64,000 bases of DNA from Mycobacteroides chelonae (GCF_016767715.1 NZ_CP050145.1:992001-1056000), one strand, 5' to 3'; shown: positions 9,231 through 18,535, counted from the first letter of the stretch. Notes: a model not told the origin generated them from the letters alone. Numbers and translations: made by a program.

Positions 9231-9704
9231 GTGACTGTTGACGAGGCAGATCTAGCGGAATCGCTTGATGCCCTTACAGATTCGCTGCTGGTCGCCTCGC
9301 GGCTGCTGTTGGCGATCTCTGCGCGATCGATCGCGGAGGTAGATGAGACGATCACGTTTCCGCAATTTCGCACTTTGGTGATCTTGTCCAATGAGGGCCC
9401 GATCAACTTGGCCGCCTTGGCTCAGTTGTTAGGGGTTCAGCCGTCTACGACGGGCCGGATGGTCGATCGTTTGGTCAACGTTGGAATGATCGATCGACGG
9501 CCGCACCCGCGCTCACGCCGAGAATTGGTGGTCGAGTTGACCGCTCACGGCGAAGGCGTGGTTCAGGAGGTCACGGCGCGCCGACGGGCTGTCATCGCTG
9601 AGATTGCCGGCAAGATGGCGCCGCGGGAGCGTCGCGGCTTGGTGCGGGCGTTGAGTGCGTTCACCGCTGCTGGCGGCGAGCCCTCCGCTTCTGCTGGCCT
9701 GTAG
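9231..9704 (+). CDS. MarR family transcriptional regulator
   Basis: A 157-residue winged-helix MarR protein: a helical dimerisation segment at 1-40, then LAALAQLLGVQPSTTGRMVDRLVNVGMIDR as helix-turn-helix and a wing rich in Arg (RPHPRSRRELVVELT). The GTG start at 9231 is preceded by AAAGGGAG with suitable spacing. MarR proteins are usually autoregulated repressors relieved by small phenolics or oxidants. The esterase gene starts 8 bases after its stop, so the two are probably co-transcribed, and TATGCAA sites before clc, methyltransferase A/lipoprotein and marR itself suggest a local regulon. Confidence 0.9.
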   Translation: MTVDEADLAESLDALTDSLLVASRLLLAISARSIAEVDETITFPQFRTLVILSNEGPINLAALAQLLGVQPSTTGRMVDRLVNVGMIDRRPHPRSRRELVVELTAHGEGVVQEVTARRRAVIAEIAGKMAPRERRGLVRALSAFTAAGGEPSASAGL

Positions 9705-9712
9705 GTGCCTCG

Positions 9713-11137
9713 ATGCGTCACTTCATTGGGCAGCTCTCACTTCTTCATGGATGGCTGCCTGTGCTGGCCCAACTATTCACGGCAGCAGTGCTTTTCGCAG
9801 TGCTAGCAAGCCGCACGCAACGCAGGGGCGCAGCCATGCTCTGGGGTGCTGTGGTCGGTGTGATGCTGGCTGCGACGGCGTATTGGTATCTCGGGTCGAT
9901 AGGTGTTGCCGGCGACCCGGCACCGCTGCAACTGTGGTTATGGATCGCTGGCGCAGGCCTGGTGTCGGTGCTCGCGGCCTGCTGGCGTGGGGTGTGGTGG
10001 CGGCGCGCACTGGCGGTCGTGGCGATACCACTGTGTGTTGTGTCTGCGGGCCTGTCGGTGAATGCGTGGATCGGATACCTGCCCACGGTGCATGCGGCGT
10101 GGAGCCGACTCACGCTGTCCCCGGTTCCAGGTCAGGTCGACCGCGGCACGGTATTGGCCATGCAACTGGCAGGGGTGCAGCCAGCTTCCGGTGTTATCAC
10201 ACCAGTCACGATTCCTGTTGGCGCGTCCGGTTTTAGCCATCGCACCGAGCTGGTGTACCTGCCGCCGGCATGGTTTGGCCACGACCCGGCACCGCACCTT
10301 CCTGTTGTCCTGATGATCGGCTCGGCCTTGAACAGCCCCGCGGACTGGGTGTGGGCGGGCCATGCTGCCCAAACTGCAGATGATTTCGCTGCCCGGCATG
10401 GTGGAAATGCCCCCGTCCTGGTGTTCGCCGATGCCACCGGGGCGTTCAACAACGACACCGAGTGCGTCAACGGCAGCCGCGGCAACGCGGCCGATCATCT
10501 CGTGAACGAGGTCGTGCCCTACATCGTGTCGAACTTCCGCACCAGCGCGGATCGACATAACTGGGGTGTTGCCGGCTGGTCGATGGGTGGTACTTGCGCG
10601 CTGGATCTGACCGTGATGCACCCCGAAACTTTCACCGCGTTTGTCGATATCGCCGGGGACGCAAGCCCGAACACCGGCGACAAAGCCCACAGCATCGCAG
10701 CGCTGTTCGGCGGTGACAGCCAGGAATGGTCGCGATTCGATCCGGCCACCGTCATCAGCCGCCACGGGCGCTATCACGCGGTGGCAGGCTGGTTTGACAT
10801 TCCCGGAGGGGCGGGGCGCCGACTGCTCACCGCCACAGGGATCGGGTCGGTAAGCGACAGCCCGCACGACGGCGTCGCGAACCTCGAGGGCCAGGATGTT
10901 GCCGCCAATTCGTTGTGCCAGCAAGCCAGTAGCCACGGCATCCGCTGTGCCGTGTCAACCCGACCGGGCCGACACGACTGGCCTTTTGCCGCGCAGGCGT
11001 TCGATGCAGCCTTTCCATGGTTGGCGGGCAGGCTCGGCACTCCCCGGGTACTACGGATCGCCCTGCCCGGTCTAGCACCCGAATCTACTGTCACCGCGCA
11101 AGCCTCAGCCCCCATCGACCCACACGGTTGGAGATAG
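9713..11137 (+). CDS. Membrane-anchored esterase, antigen 85/esterase D-like alpha/beta hydrolase
   Basis: A 474-residue protein. Four hydrophobic helices span about residues 10-130; an extracytoplasmic alpha/beta-hydrolase domain follows, with nucleophile S290 in GWSMGG. The SMGGTCALDLTVMHPE region is typical of antigen 85 and esterase D proteins, which act on acyl esters, including mycolyl transfer. The catalytic histidine is probably in RPGRHDWPFAAQAF near the C-terminus. Related actinobacterial proteins with a four-helix anchor are known from genome annotation but are poorly characterised. Co-transcription with marR (8-base gap) suggests induction by whatever releases MarR. Confidence 0.85.
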   Translation: MRHFIGQLSLLHGWLPVLAQLFTAAVLFAVLASRTQRRGAAMLWGAVVGVMLAATAYWYLGSIGVAGDPAPLQLWLWIAGAGLVSVLAACWRGVWWRRALAVVAIPLCVVSAGLSVNAWIGYLPTVHAAWSRLTLSPVPGQVDRGTVLAMQLAGVQPASGVITPVTIPVGASGFSHRTELVYLPPAWFGHDPAPHLPVVLMIGSALNSPADWVWAGHAAQTADDFAARHGGNAPVLVFADATGAFNNDTECVNGSRGNAADHLVNEVVPYIVSNFRTSADRHNWGVAGWSMGGTCALDLTVMHPETFTAFVDIAGDASPNTGDKAHSIAALFGGDSQEWSRFDPATVISRHGRYHAVAGWFDIPGGAGRRLLTATGIGSVSDSPHDGVANLEGQDVAANSLCQQASSHGIRCAVSTRPGRHDWPFAAQAFDAAFPWLAGRLGTPRVLRIALPGLAPESTVTAQASAPIDPHGWR

Positions 11138-11198
11138 ACCAGCACACAACGCTATTCAACACATCACAAGCTTCGTCTCTAACGAACGAGGAGCCGCC

Positions 11199-11684
11199 AT
11201 GCAGATCGTCAAAAATGTTTCGCTGCCTTCGGGCCTGACTCGCGCTGTCTTCCGGATGCCGATCTACCTTTATCGGTTGAAACTCGGATGGATATTTGGG
11301 CAGCGGCTGCTGCTGCTCAACCACACCGGGCGTATCAGTGGCAAGCCCAGGCGCACCGTGCTGGAAGTCGCTGAACGCGACTCCGATCACGACAGCTACG
11401 TCGTGGCTTCGGGCTGGGGCGCTAAAGCTGCTTGGTATCAGAACATCCTGGCCGCACCCGAGGTGAGCATCCAGGTAGGCACCCGGGTACTTCCCGTGAT
11501 GGCCCTTCCTCTCAGTAAAGACGAAAGCGGTGAGGTATTCGTGCGTTACGCAGCCAAACACCGCCGCGCAGCCCAATACATGCTGCCGCGCGTCCTAGGA
11601 ATATCTGTTGACGGCTCGGAGGCAGACTTCCGGGAGGCTGGGCAAAAGATGCCGTTCGTGCGGTTCGTTCCCCGACCTGACTAG
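11199..11684 (+). CDS. Nitroreductase/Ddn family F420-dependent oxidoreductase
   Basis: A 161-residue split-barrel protein of the deazaflavin (F420)-dependent Ddn family that is expanded in mycobacteria. The characteristic run LLLNHTGRISGKPRRTVL, followed by VVASGWGAKAAWYQN and a C-terminal PFVRFVPR, is clear. Family members use reduced F420 to reduce quinones, enones or nitro-drugs. The ATG at 11199 has GAGGAGC upstream. It follows the esterase by 61 bases and may be read from the same promoter. The natural substrate cannot be told from sequence. Confidence 0.9.
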   Translation: MQIVKNVSLPSGLTRAVFRMPIYLYRLKLGWIFGQRLLLLNHTGRISGKPRRTVLEVAERDSDHDSYVVASGWGAKAAWYQNILAAPEVSIQVGTRVLPVMALPLSKDESGEVFVRYAAKHRRAAQYMLPRVLGISVDGSEADFREAGQKMPFVRFVPRPD

Positions 11685-11718
11685 CTGTGGAACAACTGCC
11701 TGGCACGACCTAAGCTAG

Positions 11719-11890
11719 TTAGCTGCGATGTGCAGAGACTAGCCAGGCCAGTAGTTGCGCAAGCGCCAAACAATGAATGTAGCTAGCTGTCAGATCATGG
11801 GGCAGGCAGTGAAACACCAGCCCGTCGATAGCCGGGTCGAAACGGTCGCTGTATCCGATATCGGAGGTTAGGTCTACGGGTGTCGAATGC
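11719..11890 (-). pseudogene. Remnant of an unidentified coding sequence
   Basis: On the minus strand an open stretch of about 56 codons shows sensible codon bias and reads ...VDLTSDIGYSDRFDPAIDG... to a TAA at 11719. There is no start codon; upstream in frame is a TGA. This looks like the 3' end of a decayed gene, family not recognised. The remainder of 11685-12008 shows nothing else. Confidence 0.3.
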
Positions 11891-12008
11891 AGTGTTCAAT
11901 CCAAGAACATTGTGCTGGTTTCGTTTACGAGTGGCTCCTGGCGTGGACGTTGTCGAAGATCAGTTGCAGTGTGCCCACGGTGCGGGCGACCAGGGGTGAG
12001 CGGCTGAA

Positions 12009-12849
12009 CTATCGGCTCACATGGGTGATCAGTGCTTGTAGGCGTTCTTGCGATGGGCTGCCGGGTTCGGGTGTCATGATGACGAGCTGTTGGTTGGGAT
12101 CAGTTGCGCAGGTGAAGGTTTCCCAATCGAGGGTGAGGTCGCCGACGACTGGATGGGATAGGTTCTTCAGCCCACTCGTGCGGCGGGCGACGTCATGGGC
12201 AGCCCACCATTTTCGGAAGTCGAGATCATTTACGGAAAGCTCGCCTACTAGCTCGGCCAGGCGCGGATCGTGCGGATATTGGGCCGCGTCCATTCGCAGA
12301 AACCCTACGCACGTGTTCACGACACTGTCCCAGTCGGCGAACATTGCCCGTATTGACGGATCGAGGAAGGCGAGTAGTACGAGATTGCGGCGTGCAGGGG
12401 GGATCTGCGAGAAGTCGGTGTACAGCGCGGCTGCTGTTGCGTTCCAGGCCAGAACGTCCATGAACCGTCCCACAACAAATGCAGGGTTTTGGGTCAACTG
12501 ATCCAAGAGCCACTGCAGTTGTGGGCGGACCTTCTGGGTTGCCCTGCGTCGCGGTCGCGGTGGCGGGTTACCGGCCAGGTCATGGAGGTATGCGCGTTCG
12601 TCATCGTTGAGGTGCAGCGCCTGGGCCAGTGCGGCGAGCACCGACTGTGATGCGGCCAGCCTGCCTTGTTCCAGCCTCCGGTAAGTAATCAGCGCTGATC
12701 GCTGCTAAGTCGGCGACCTCTTCGCGCCGTAACCCGGGCACGCGCCGCGCGTTGGTGGACTCCGGTAGCCCGACCATCGATGGGCTCAGGCCGGCACGGC
12801 GCGCCCGTAGGAACTTGCCGAGCTCACCCCATCGTGGGTCTTCCGTCAT
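12009..12849 (-). pseudogene. XRE family regulator with MmyB-like ligand domain, frameshifted
   Basis: Two frames on the minus strand together give one helix-turn-helix regulator. The first part (from ATG at 12849) reads ELGKFLRARR...VPGLRREEVADLAAISADY; a single extra base at about 12684-12687 (GATTAC-T-TACCGG) then shifts the frame. Removing it restores DYYRRLEQGRLAASQSVLAALAQALHLNDDER and the full C-terminal MmyB-type domain, which binds fatty-acid-like ligands in the family. The rest is intact to the stop at 12009, so the break is recent or a sequencing error. It is divergent from the hydrolase at 13105. Confidence 0.85.
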
Positions 12850-13104
12850 ACCGCATTCTGGCATCGCCTGGGCGCTTTTTGCCTAGGCAGAATTTCTCCC
12901 CTGTTGTAACCCCGCTGTCTGGCAGATGCTGGTGCCCGCGTGGGTGGGATGCGTGAAACGGTAGGCAGCCCCACCAGCAAGACGTTGCATGCCGAGGCGA
13001 CCCTGATGGCAACGCGCACTGGCGCGCAGACACCAGATCATGAACTTCTCCAGGCCAACGATGACACAGAAGAACAATCGACCACTCGTATAAAGGAGAA
13101 TCCA

Positions 13105-14028
13105 TTGACATCGGTCAAGAGTGCGGTCACGTTCCGCAATGGTCCCATCACTATGGCGGCCAACCTGTTTGTGCCAAGTGACCTCGATCCGCAAGGCAGC
13201 TATGCGGCGGTGGTTATTGTGCATCCCGGCGGTGGGGTCAAAGATCAGACTGCGAGCTTGTACGCCGAGAGACTAGCTGAGCACGGCTTTGTCGCGCTGG
13301 CCGCGGACGCGTCCTACCAGGGTGACAGCAGCGGCGAGCCCCGCTCCTTGGAGGACCCGGGTGCCCGCGTCGAGGACGCCCGGGCCGGGGTGGACTACCT
13401 GCAGTCCCTGGACTACGTCGATGCCGACCGGATTGGTGCGTGGGGAATCTGTGCCGGTGGCGGGTACGCCGTCAACGCCACCATGACCGATCACCGCATC
13501 AAAGCAGTGGGTATGGTCAGCGGGGCTAATATCGGCACGTCGTGGCGCCGCGGTTGGTACGGCACTGGAGTGGATTCCGATGTGCTGCCCACTCTGGAGG
13601 CAGCGGCGCAGTACCGTACCGCCGAGGTAGCGGGCGCCGAAGTGACCTTCGCCCCGTTCTTTCCGGAGGAGATCGACGAGAACACCCTGCCTGACCTGGT
13701 GCAGGCTAATGACTATTACCTGACGCCGCGCGGGACGCACCCGAACGTTACGAATCGGTACCCGCTGTCAAGGAGCCTGTCGAAAATCGTCGGGTTCGAT
13801 GCCTTCTATCTAGTCGAGGTCTTGCTTACCCAGCCGATCCTGATAGTCGCTGGGAGCAAAGCAGGTTCGTTGTGGAACAGCACCGAGTTGCATTCGCGGG
13901 CACGCAGCGACAAGAAGCTGGTGATCGTCGATGGTGCTACCCACATGGACTTCTATGACGTGCCCAAGTACGTCGATATCGCTATCGCTGAGGCTGTTCC
14001 GTTCTTCCAGAAACATCTCGCTGCATAA
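13105..14028 (+). CDS. Dienelactone hydrolase-like alpha/beta hydrolase
   Basis: A 307-residue cytoplasmic hydrolase. The nucleophile elbow is GICAGG with C116 in place of serine, as in true dienelactone hydrolases; the acid/histidine residues lie in the C-terminal half (VIVDGATHMDFYD). The TTG start at 13105 is chosen because AAAGGAG lies 6 bases upstream; an in-frame ATG at 12940 would add 55 residues of unlikely composition. It is divergent from the broken XRE regulator, which in intact relatives often controls an adjacent oxidoreductase or hydrolase. The substrate is unknown. Confidence 0.85.
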   Translation: MTSVKSAVTFRNGPITMAANLFVPSDLDPQGSYAAVVIVHPGGGVKDQTASLYAERLAEHGFVALAADASYQGDSSGEPRSLEDPGARVEDARAGVDYLQSLDYVDADRIGAWGICAGGGYAVNATMTDHRIKAVGMVSGANIGTSWRRGWYGTGVDSDVLPTLEAAAQYRTAEVAGAEVTFAPFFPEEIDENTLPDLVQANDYYLTPRGTHPNVTNRYPLSRSLSKIVGFDAFYLVEVLLTQPILIVAGSKAGSLWNSTELHSRARSDKKLVIVDGATHMDFYDVPKYVDIAIAEAVPFFQKHLAA

Positions 14029-14102
14029 GCCTGACACCCCCGGCGGAGGATTATCAGAATGATCAGAAGCAGAGGACCCCGAATATGACATAAACCGATC
14101 AG

Positions 14103-15008
14103 ATGCCTGATGAACAAGGCGAGACATACCGTCAGTTCGTAGATTTTTTCGCCAGACCTGCACGGACCGATATTCTCCGGACGCCTGACGAGTACGGGAT
14201 GGCCTATGAGGATGTCACGTTTCCCGCCACGGACGGGACCGAAATCAAAGGCTGGTTCATTCCGGCGGATTCTGACCGTCTCATCATCATGAACCACTTT
14301 CTAAACGGCAATCGTTATGGGTACCCGGGGCACAAGATCCCGAATGACCTTGTTGGATTCGAAGTCAACTATGTTCAGCAGCATAAGACGCTGCACGACG
14401 CCGGTTACAACATCCTGGCCTATGATCTACGGAACATGGGTCAGAGCGGTACCGCTAATGACGGGCGGGCCGGCGGCGGTCAATTCGAGTATCGGGATGT
14501 CATCGGCTCATTGCGCTACGCTAAATCAAGAGACGATACGGCGCATATGAAAACCGGGCTGTTCAGCATCTGCTACGGATGCAATTCCACATTTCATGCC
14601 ATCGACAAACATCCTGAAGAGTTTCAGCACGTCAAGGCACTCCTTGGCCTCCAGCCTGCCTCTCTCGGGGCGATGCTGGAACGCGCAGCTGAAAACTTAG
14701 GTATCGACAAGGAAGCGGCGCGCAGTCTTGCCGCAAGCAGAATGTTGGAAAAAACGGGCTTTAGCCTGAATCAGTTGTCGCCGATTGACGCTGCGAAATC
14801 GGTCTTTCTGCCGACATTGTTAGTCCAGGTTCACGACGATGCCATGACGTACCCGTCTGACGTTCAGGCGATGCACGACAATGTTGCCGCCGCTGATAAG
14901 AAGCTGTTCTGGATCGAGGGCACCACTAACCGCTTCGATGGCTACACCTATTTCAACGACCATCCAGAACTACTGCTGGAGTGGTTCGACAGTCACATCG
15001 ACAAATAA
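14103..15008 (+). CDS. Alpha/beta hydrolase, function unknown
   Basis: A 301-residue alpha/beta-hydrolase-fold protein without signal peptide. Recognisable parts are a strand-rich N-terminus (VTFPATDGTEIKGWFIP), DLRNMGQSG, the probable nucleophile region FSICYGCNS (C157), and an acid/His end (LVQVHDD, DHPELLLEW). The position normally held by GxSxG is occupied by IC157YGC, so a cysteine nucleophile, or loss of hydrolysis, is possible. It follows the dienelactone-type hydrolase by 74 bases in the same direction and is visibly less GC-rich than it, so the pair may have different origins. Confidence 0.75.
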   Translation: MPDEQGETYRQFVDFFARPARTDILRTPDEYGMAYEDVTFPATDGTEIKGWFIPADSDRLIIMNHFLNGNRYGYPGHKIPNDLVGFEVNYVQQHKTLHDAGYNILAYDLRNMGQSGTANDGRAGGGQFEYRDVIGSLRYAKSRDDTAHMKTGLFSICYGCNSTFHAIDKHPEEFQHVKALLGLQPASLGAMLERAAENLGIDKEAARSLAASRMLEKTGFSLNQLSPIDAAKSVFLPTLLVQVHDDAMTYPSDVQAMHDNVAAADKKLFWIEGTTNRFDGYTYFNDHPELLLEWFDSHIDK

Positions 15009-15740
15009 GCGTGTAGCTCGCGCCTGTGCGTAGGACCGCAATGTGCGCGCACGTAGTTCGCAAATCCGTTGGAAGGCACTGCATACGGCACTTGTCCGTC
15101 TTCCAGGTGATCCTGGTCGCTGCGCGCATAGCCGGTGCGTAGACCTTGATGCACACCACCGGGCCTGCCGCCGTAGCGGGGAGCCCGACGCGTGAGGCAG
15201 TTCGGTTTGATCCGGCAGCACGCGCGTGATCGGTCGCGCAGGAGGGGTCAGGTAGAGGGGGACTGATCGCTTGACCGGCAACCGATGTCGAACCGCCCGT
15301 CAACGCTATCGCGTTGAGCAGCAGCGGGAACAGTTGCACCACCACGATGTCCGGAACCTGCAGCCATCGCAGGCGTGGACACTGATGCTGCCGCCAGCTC
15401 GACGTGCTGAAGCAGCTTGATGCGCGGGCAGTCATGGGTCGGTAGGCTGTAATCATCTTTTCGGAATGAGCAGCGCCTCATTTCGAGGGAGTAACTGACC
15501 GTGAGAGCATCGCTAGCGACAGTCGATGCGGGTGCAGGAACCATGTCTGTGCCTGCCGTACCCCCGTGTGGCCCTAGCGAACACCGGCTTCAAGCCTGGG
15601 TCGTGCCGGTCAACATATCGTGGCGCGAGTTCGCATCGGTCTTCAGTGGCATACCGGGTAGCTCTGAGCGGAATCCACCGCATCGACGCCGACTGTGTTC
15701 ACGCTCATTGGTATTTGACCAGACAGAAAGAGCACCGACC
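15009..15740. other. Gene-poor stretch
   Basis: About 730 bases with only short frames on both strands. A minus-strand frame between 15456 and 14990 has secreted-protein-like composition but no acceptable start or ribosome site, and may be a degraded gene. Near 15460-15490 the sequence becomes AT-richer and could hold the promoter of the secreted protein at 15741. Nothing else is supported. Confidence 0.4.
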
Positions 15741-16046
15741 ATGAAAAGAGTCTTACCGGCAACCTTAGCAATGGCGATCACGCTAGCGGTGGTGTTGGCG
15801 CCAGGATCTACTGCCCGCGCCGGGCCTATCGAAGACCCCGAGGGGATCATCAACAGCCTCAAGGCAAATGGATATCGGGTGATTGTCACCAGGGTCGGAT
15901 CCGACCATCCGTCCCAGTGCACCGTGCAGTCGGTATCTCAGCAGTCGGCTGTGACGAATGTGCAGCCGGGGCGGAACATGCGCAATCAGCCCACCTCGCT
16001 ACCCACCGTCAGCCACAAGATCGCCTACGTGACGCTGGCGTGCTAA
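15741..16046 (+). CDS. Small secreted protein, function unknown
   Basis: A 101-residue protein with a Sec signal peptide (MKRVLPATLAMAITLAVV, cleavage likely after STARA near residue 27). The mature part of about 75 residues has cysteines in PSQCTVQSV and at the extreme C-terminus (YVTLAC), a pattern seen in small mycobacterial exported proteins in which the pair forms a disulfide. The ATG at 15741 has AGAAAGAG about 10 bases upstream. No enzymatic motif is visible. It stands alone between two poorly coding stretches. Confidence 0.75.
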   Translation: MKRVLPATLAMAITLAVVLAPGSTARAGPIEDPEGIINSLKANGYRVIVTRVGSDHPSQCTVQSVSQQSAVTNVQPGRNMRNQPTSLPTVSHKIAYVTLAC

Positions 16047-16415
16047 CGACAGACACATGCACACACGTATCGACAGCGTTAGTGTGCCGACTTAAACGCA
16101 TTTGCCCTAGCTCGACAACGAATATGCCGCCGATTCCTCACGATCGAGAGATCTTCACGGCACGCTATGGCGCCTTGCGGACCGCCTATTGGTCCAGCCG
16201 GGAGTCATCCCCTCAGACCAAATGCTTCGAAGTCTGCTTCTCTTACACTCCAACATAATCGGCACCAAAATCTGGACCGCTCACGAACTCGCCCACGCGC
16301 TTCCGGCGTGTACGGCATCGACTAGCCGCCCCAACCCTGATTCCAGCAATGGTGGTAAGCGGTCGACGCTGCCGATAGCAACCCAGCAGTGGCCGGATCG
16401 GCTAAGGTAAAACCC
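16047..16415. other. Gene-poor stretch before the second methyltransferase
   Basis: About 370 bases with only short frames lacking ribosome sites. The stretch probably carries the promoter of the methyltransferase B operon, whose leader element starts at 16416. No TATGCAA site is seen here, unlike copy A. Confidence 0.4.
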
Positions 16416-16442
16416 GGTGTGCCGGGAAGTCTGGTCGGCGAT
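16416..16442 (+). promoter_or_regulatory. Conserved 27-nt leader element (copy 2)
   Basis: GGTGTGCCGGGAAGTCTGGT followed by CGGCGAT, about 33 bases before the methyltransferase B start. It differs from copy 1 at 2 of 27 positions. In this copy a local CCCGG-TGTG-CCGGG hairpin can form, but that pairing is not conserved in the other copies. Confidence 0.7.
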
Positions 16443-16474
16443 CGTATTTGCCTACCAGAAATGAGGTGCCTGCA

Positions 16475-17338
16475 GTGCGTTCTGCGGCAGCCGGGACCGC
16501 GATAGGCCCGATGGTCATCGTGGCAGCAGAACAGCACGAAACCCTGCCACTACTTGTCGACCCATGGGCCGCCAGGCTCTTACCCCCCGCCGTGCGGTTG
16601 GCCGCCGCGAGCACCCGCTGGGCGCCGCTGCGCGGCGCCATAATCGCCGCAGCTGAAAAGAAGATCCCCGGTATCTGGGCTGCTATAGCGTGCCGTAAAC
16701 GCTATATTGACGACCGACTGCTGGCTGCCTTCGACGAGGGCATCGACGCGGTCCTGATCCTGGGCGCAGGCTTTGACAGCCGCGCCTGCCGCCTGCCGCA
16801 ACTGGCACATATCCCAGTCTGGGAGGTCGACTTACCTGACAACATTGCCGCCAAAAGCAAGGCGCTGCAACGCTGTTTCGGCAGCCCACCAGACAATATC
16901 CGGCTCACCGCTGTGGACTTTGAAACCGACGATCTGGCTGATGCCTTGCGCCGCGACGGGTTCGAGCCTGGCATGCGCACGTTCATCATCTGGGAGGCAG
17001 TGACCCAGTACCTGACCGAGTGGGCGGTGCGGCAAACACTGAGTCATCTGTGCGACCCCGGGCCCGGCAGTCATCTCGCACTGACCTACGTGCGCAAGGA
17101 CTTTCTGGACGGACACGAGATGTATGGAGCCGAGGCGGGCCATCACGAACTCGTCGTGGCCAAACAACTGTGGCGGTTCGGCCTTGAGCCCGAACAGACT
17201 GTGGGATTCTTCGCCGAATACGGATGGCAGGAATACGGCCAAGCCGGTAGCGATGAATACAGCCACCTCTACGTGCGACCGTGCGGGCGGGCCATGGACA
17301 TATCACCTATCGAACGCTCTCTGGCTGCACGCCGATGA
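16475..17338 (+). CDS. Class I SAM-dependent methyltransferase, Ppm1/TCMP type (copy B)
   Basis: A 287-residue paralog of the protein at 7226-8089, with the SAM loop ILGAGFDSRACR, the acidic motif VWEVDLP and the signature IWEAVTQYLTE all kept, so it should be catalytically competent. The GTG start at 16475 is preferred because GAGG lies 8 bases upstream; GTG at 16466 is the alternative. Its stop overlaps the ATG of the thioredoxin-like lipoprotein gene in an ATGA arrangement, showing tight coupling. The acceptor is unknown; the constant pairing with an exported thioredoxin-like protein suggests a common pathway. Confidence 0.9.
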   Translation: MRSAAAGTAIGPMVIVAAEQHETLPLLVDPWAARLLPPAVRLAAASTRWAPLRGAIIAAAEKKIPGIWAAIACRKRYIDDRLLAAFDEGIDAVLILGAGFDSRACRLPQLAHIPVWEVDLPDNIAAKSKALQRCFGSPPDNIRLTAVDFETDDLADALRRDGFEPGMRTFIIWEAVTQYLTEWAVRQTLSHLCDPGPGSHLALTYVRKDFLDGHEMYGAEAGHHELVVAKQLWRFGLEPEQTVGFFAEYGWQEYGQAGSDEYSHLYVRPCGRAMDISPIERSLAARR

Positions 17339-17859
17339 AATGCACCATCCTCGCCGCGCTACTGACCATAGCAATCGGTGCGTGCAGTTGTAGCCGCAAC
17401 CAACACCAAGTCAATGATCGCGACGCGCAACGATCGACAGTCATTGCCGAACCGAGTGTTCCGTGGCAACTGGACTTCACCGCGCGCACACTCGACGGGA
17501 CTCCATTGGCCGGCGCCAGCCTGTACGGCAAGCCCGCGGTCTTATGGTTTTGGGCGCCGCAGCAGCCAGAGGCCGGGCAGCAGGCTGCACTCCTGCAAGC
17601 CGCTGCAGCCCGCAACAGCGACATCGCCTTTGTCGGGATCGCTCGGACTCGTCCGCGACCGGTCACCGAATTCGACGGGCAACACCAAATGGCCTTCACC
17701 CAGATCGTCGATCCGGACGCAGCCATCGCAATGAGATTCGGGATCACGACCCGACCCGCCTACGTGTTCATCACCGCACACGGCCAGGTCACCACCGCCA
17801 AAAAGCCGCTAAGTCAACACGACCTGCGAACCCACCTCGAACGCCTCGCCAACGACTAA
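17335..17859 (+). CDS. TlpA-like lipoprotein lacking the redox cysteines (copy B)
   Basis: A 174-residue exported lipoprotein with lipobox IGAC (C17) and a thioredoxin-like domain closely related to copy A at 6640-7179: both share VPWQL, GKP-VLWFW, RFGIT and the end TAKKPLSQHDL. The CxxC site is gone: the equivalents of C81 and C84 are Q77 and A80 in WAPQQPEAG. It therefore cannot do thiol-disulfide exchange by the usual mechanism and may act as a binding or scaffold partner. It overlaps the methyltransferase B stop by 4 bases. Confidence 0.85.
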   Translation: MKCTILAALLTIAIGACSCSRNQHQVNDRDAQRSTVIAEPSVPWQLDFTARTLDGTPLAGASLYGKPAVLWFWAPQQPEAGQQAALLQAAAARNSDIAFVGIARTRPRPVTEFDGQHQMAFTQIVDPDAAIAMRFGITTRPAYVFITAHGQVTTAKKPLSQHDLRTHLERLAND

Positions 17860-18111
17860 GCCGCCAAGCCAGATACCATCCACGATTGCTGGATGGGGCC
17901 AACCATGGCGTCCGGCTTACGGCCCCACTGGCGCCAACCGTGCCCGCAGCATCCCCGGCACGATCATCGCGGCCCGCGGCCCGCAGCGATGAGCTGAGCA
18001 CCACCGGGCTCAGTACAGCCGACATCTCGACCATCCGGTGGCCAGCACCACGGCGGAGTCGAAAAAGTGTCTGAATCCGTCATGAATTATGTTGCGCTGA
18101 ACAATGTTTCG

Positions 18112-18535
18112 CTACGACGGTGGGTTCTGTTCGTGCCAGCGCTCAAGCGGGGTCGGGAATTGGTCCATGAGGAACGTATAGAAGGCGTGCATCCGGGCCA
18201 GCCGGTGGTGTGCCAACCCGCCGGGTGACGTCGCGGCCAGCCCTTCTCGTGTGACAGTCAGCACTGCGGCGGTGGCATGGTTTTGGTTGGTGTACTGGTT
18301 CGCCCAGGCGTTTTCGCACAGCCGGAAGTGGTCGCGGCGTTACCCAGGGACGGCACCCGTTCTGCCAGAACCACTTCGGTGAGCATACGCAGCGCTGTGG
18401 AGATAGCGCCGACGCTAGCATGCAGCTGCTCGGCTAGCTCTCCCATGGTGATGGTGCGCTGCTCAGTGAACAGCAGGGCAGCGGCGTGCGGGCGGTCATG
18501 CGCTGCAGCCCATGGTCAGAGAGTACAAGCGCCAT
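18112..18535 (-). pseudogene. GbsR/MarR-type regulator, broken by two frameshifts
   Basis: Three minus-strand frames join into one regulator. From ATG 18535 the first reads MALVLSDHGLQRMTAR; after a shift near 18500 comes LLFTEQRTITMGELAEQLHASVGA and ...RMLTEVVLAERVPSLG; after a missing base near 18360 comes RRDHFRLCENAWANQY and on to WHEQNPPS and TAG at 18112. This matches GbsR-type winged-helix regulators, which in actinobacteria are typically divergent from an ABC-2 exporter. That is the arrangement here: the exporter starts 183 bases away on the other strand. The exporter may thus be derepressed. Confidence 0.85.
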
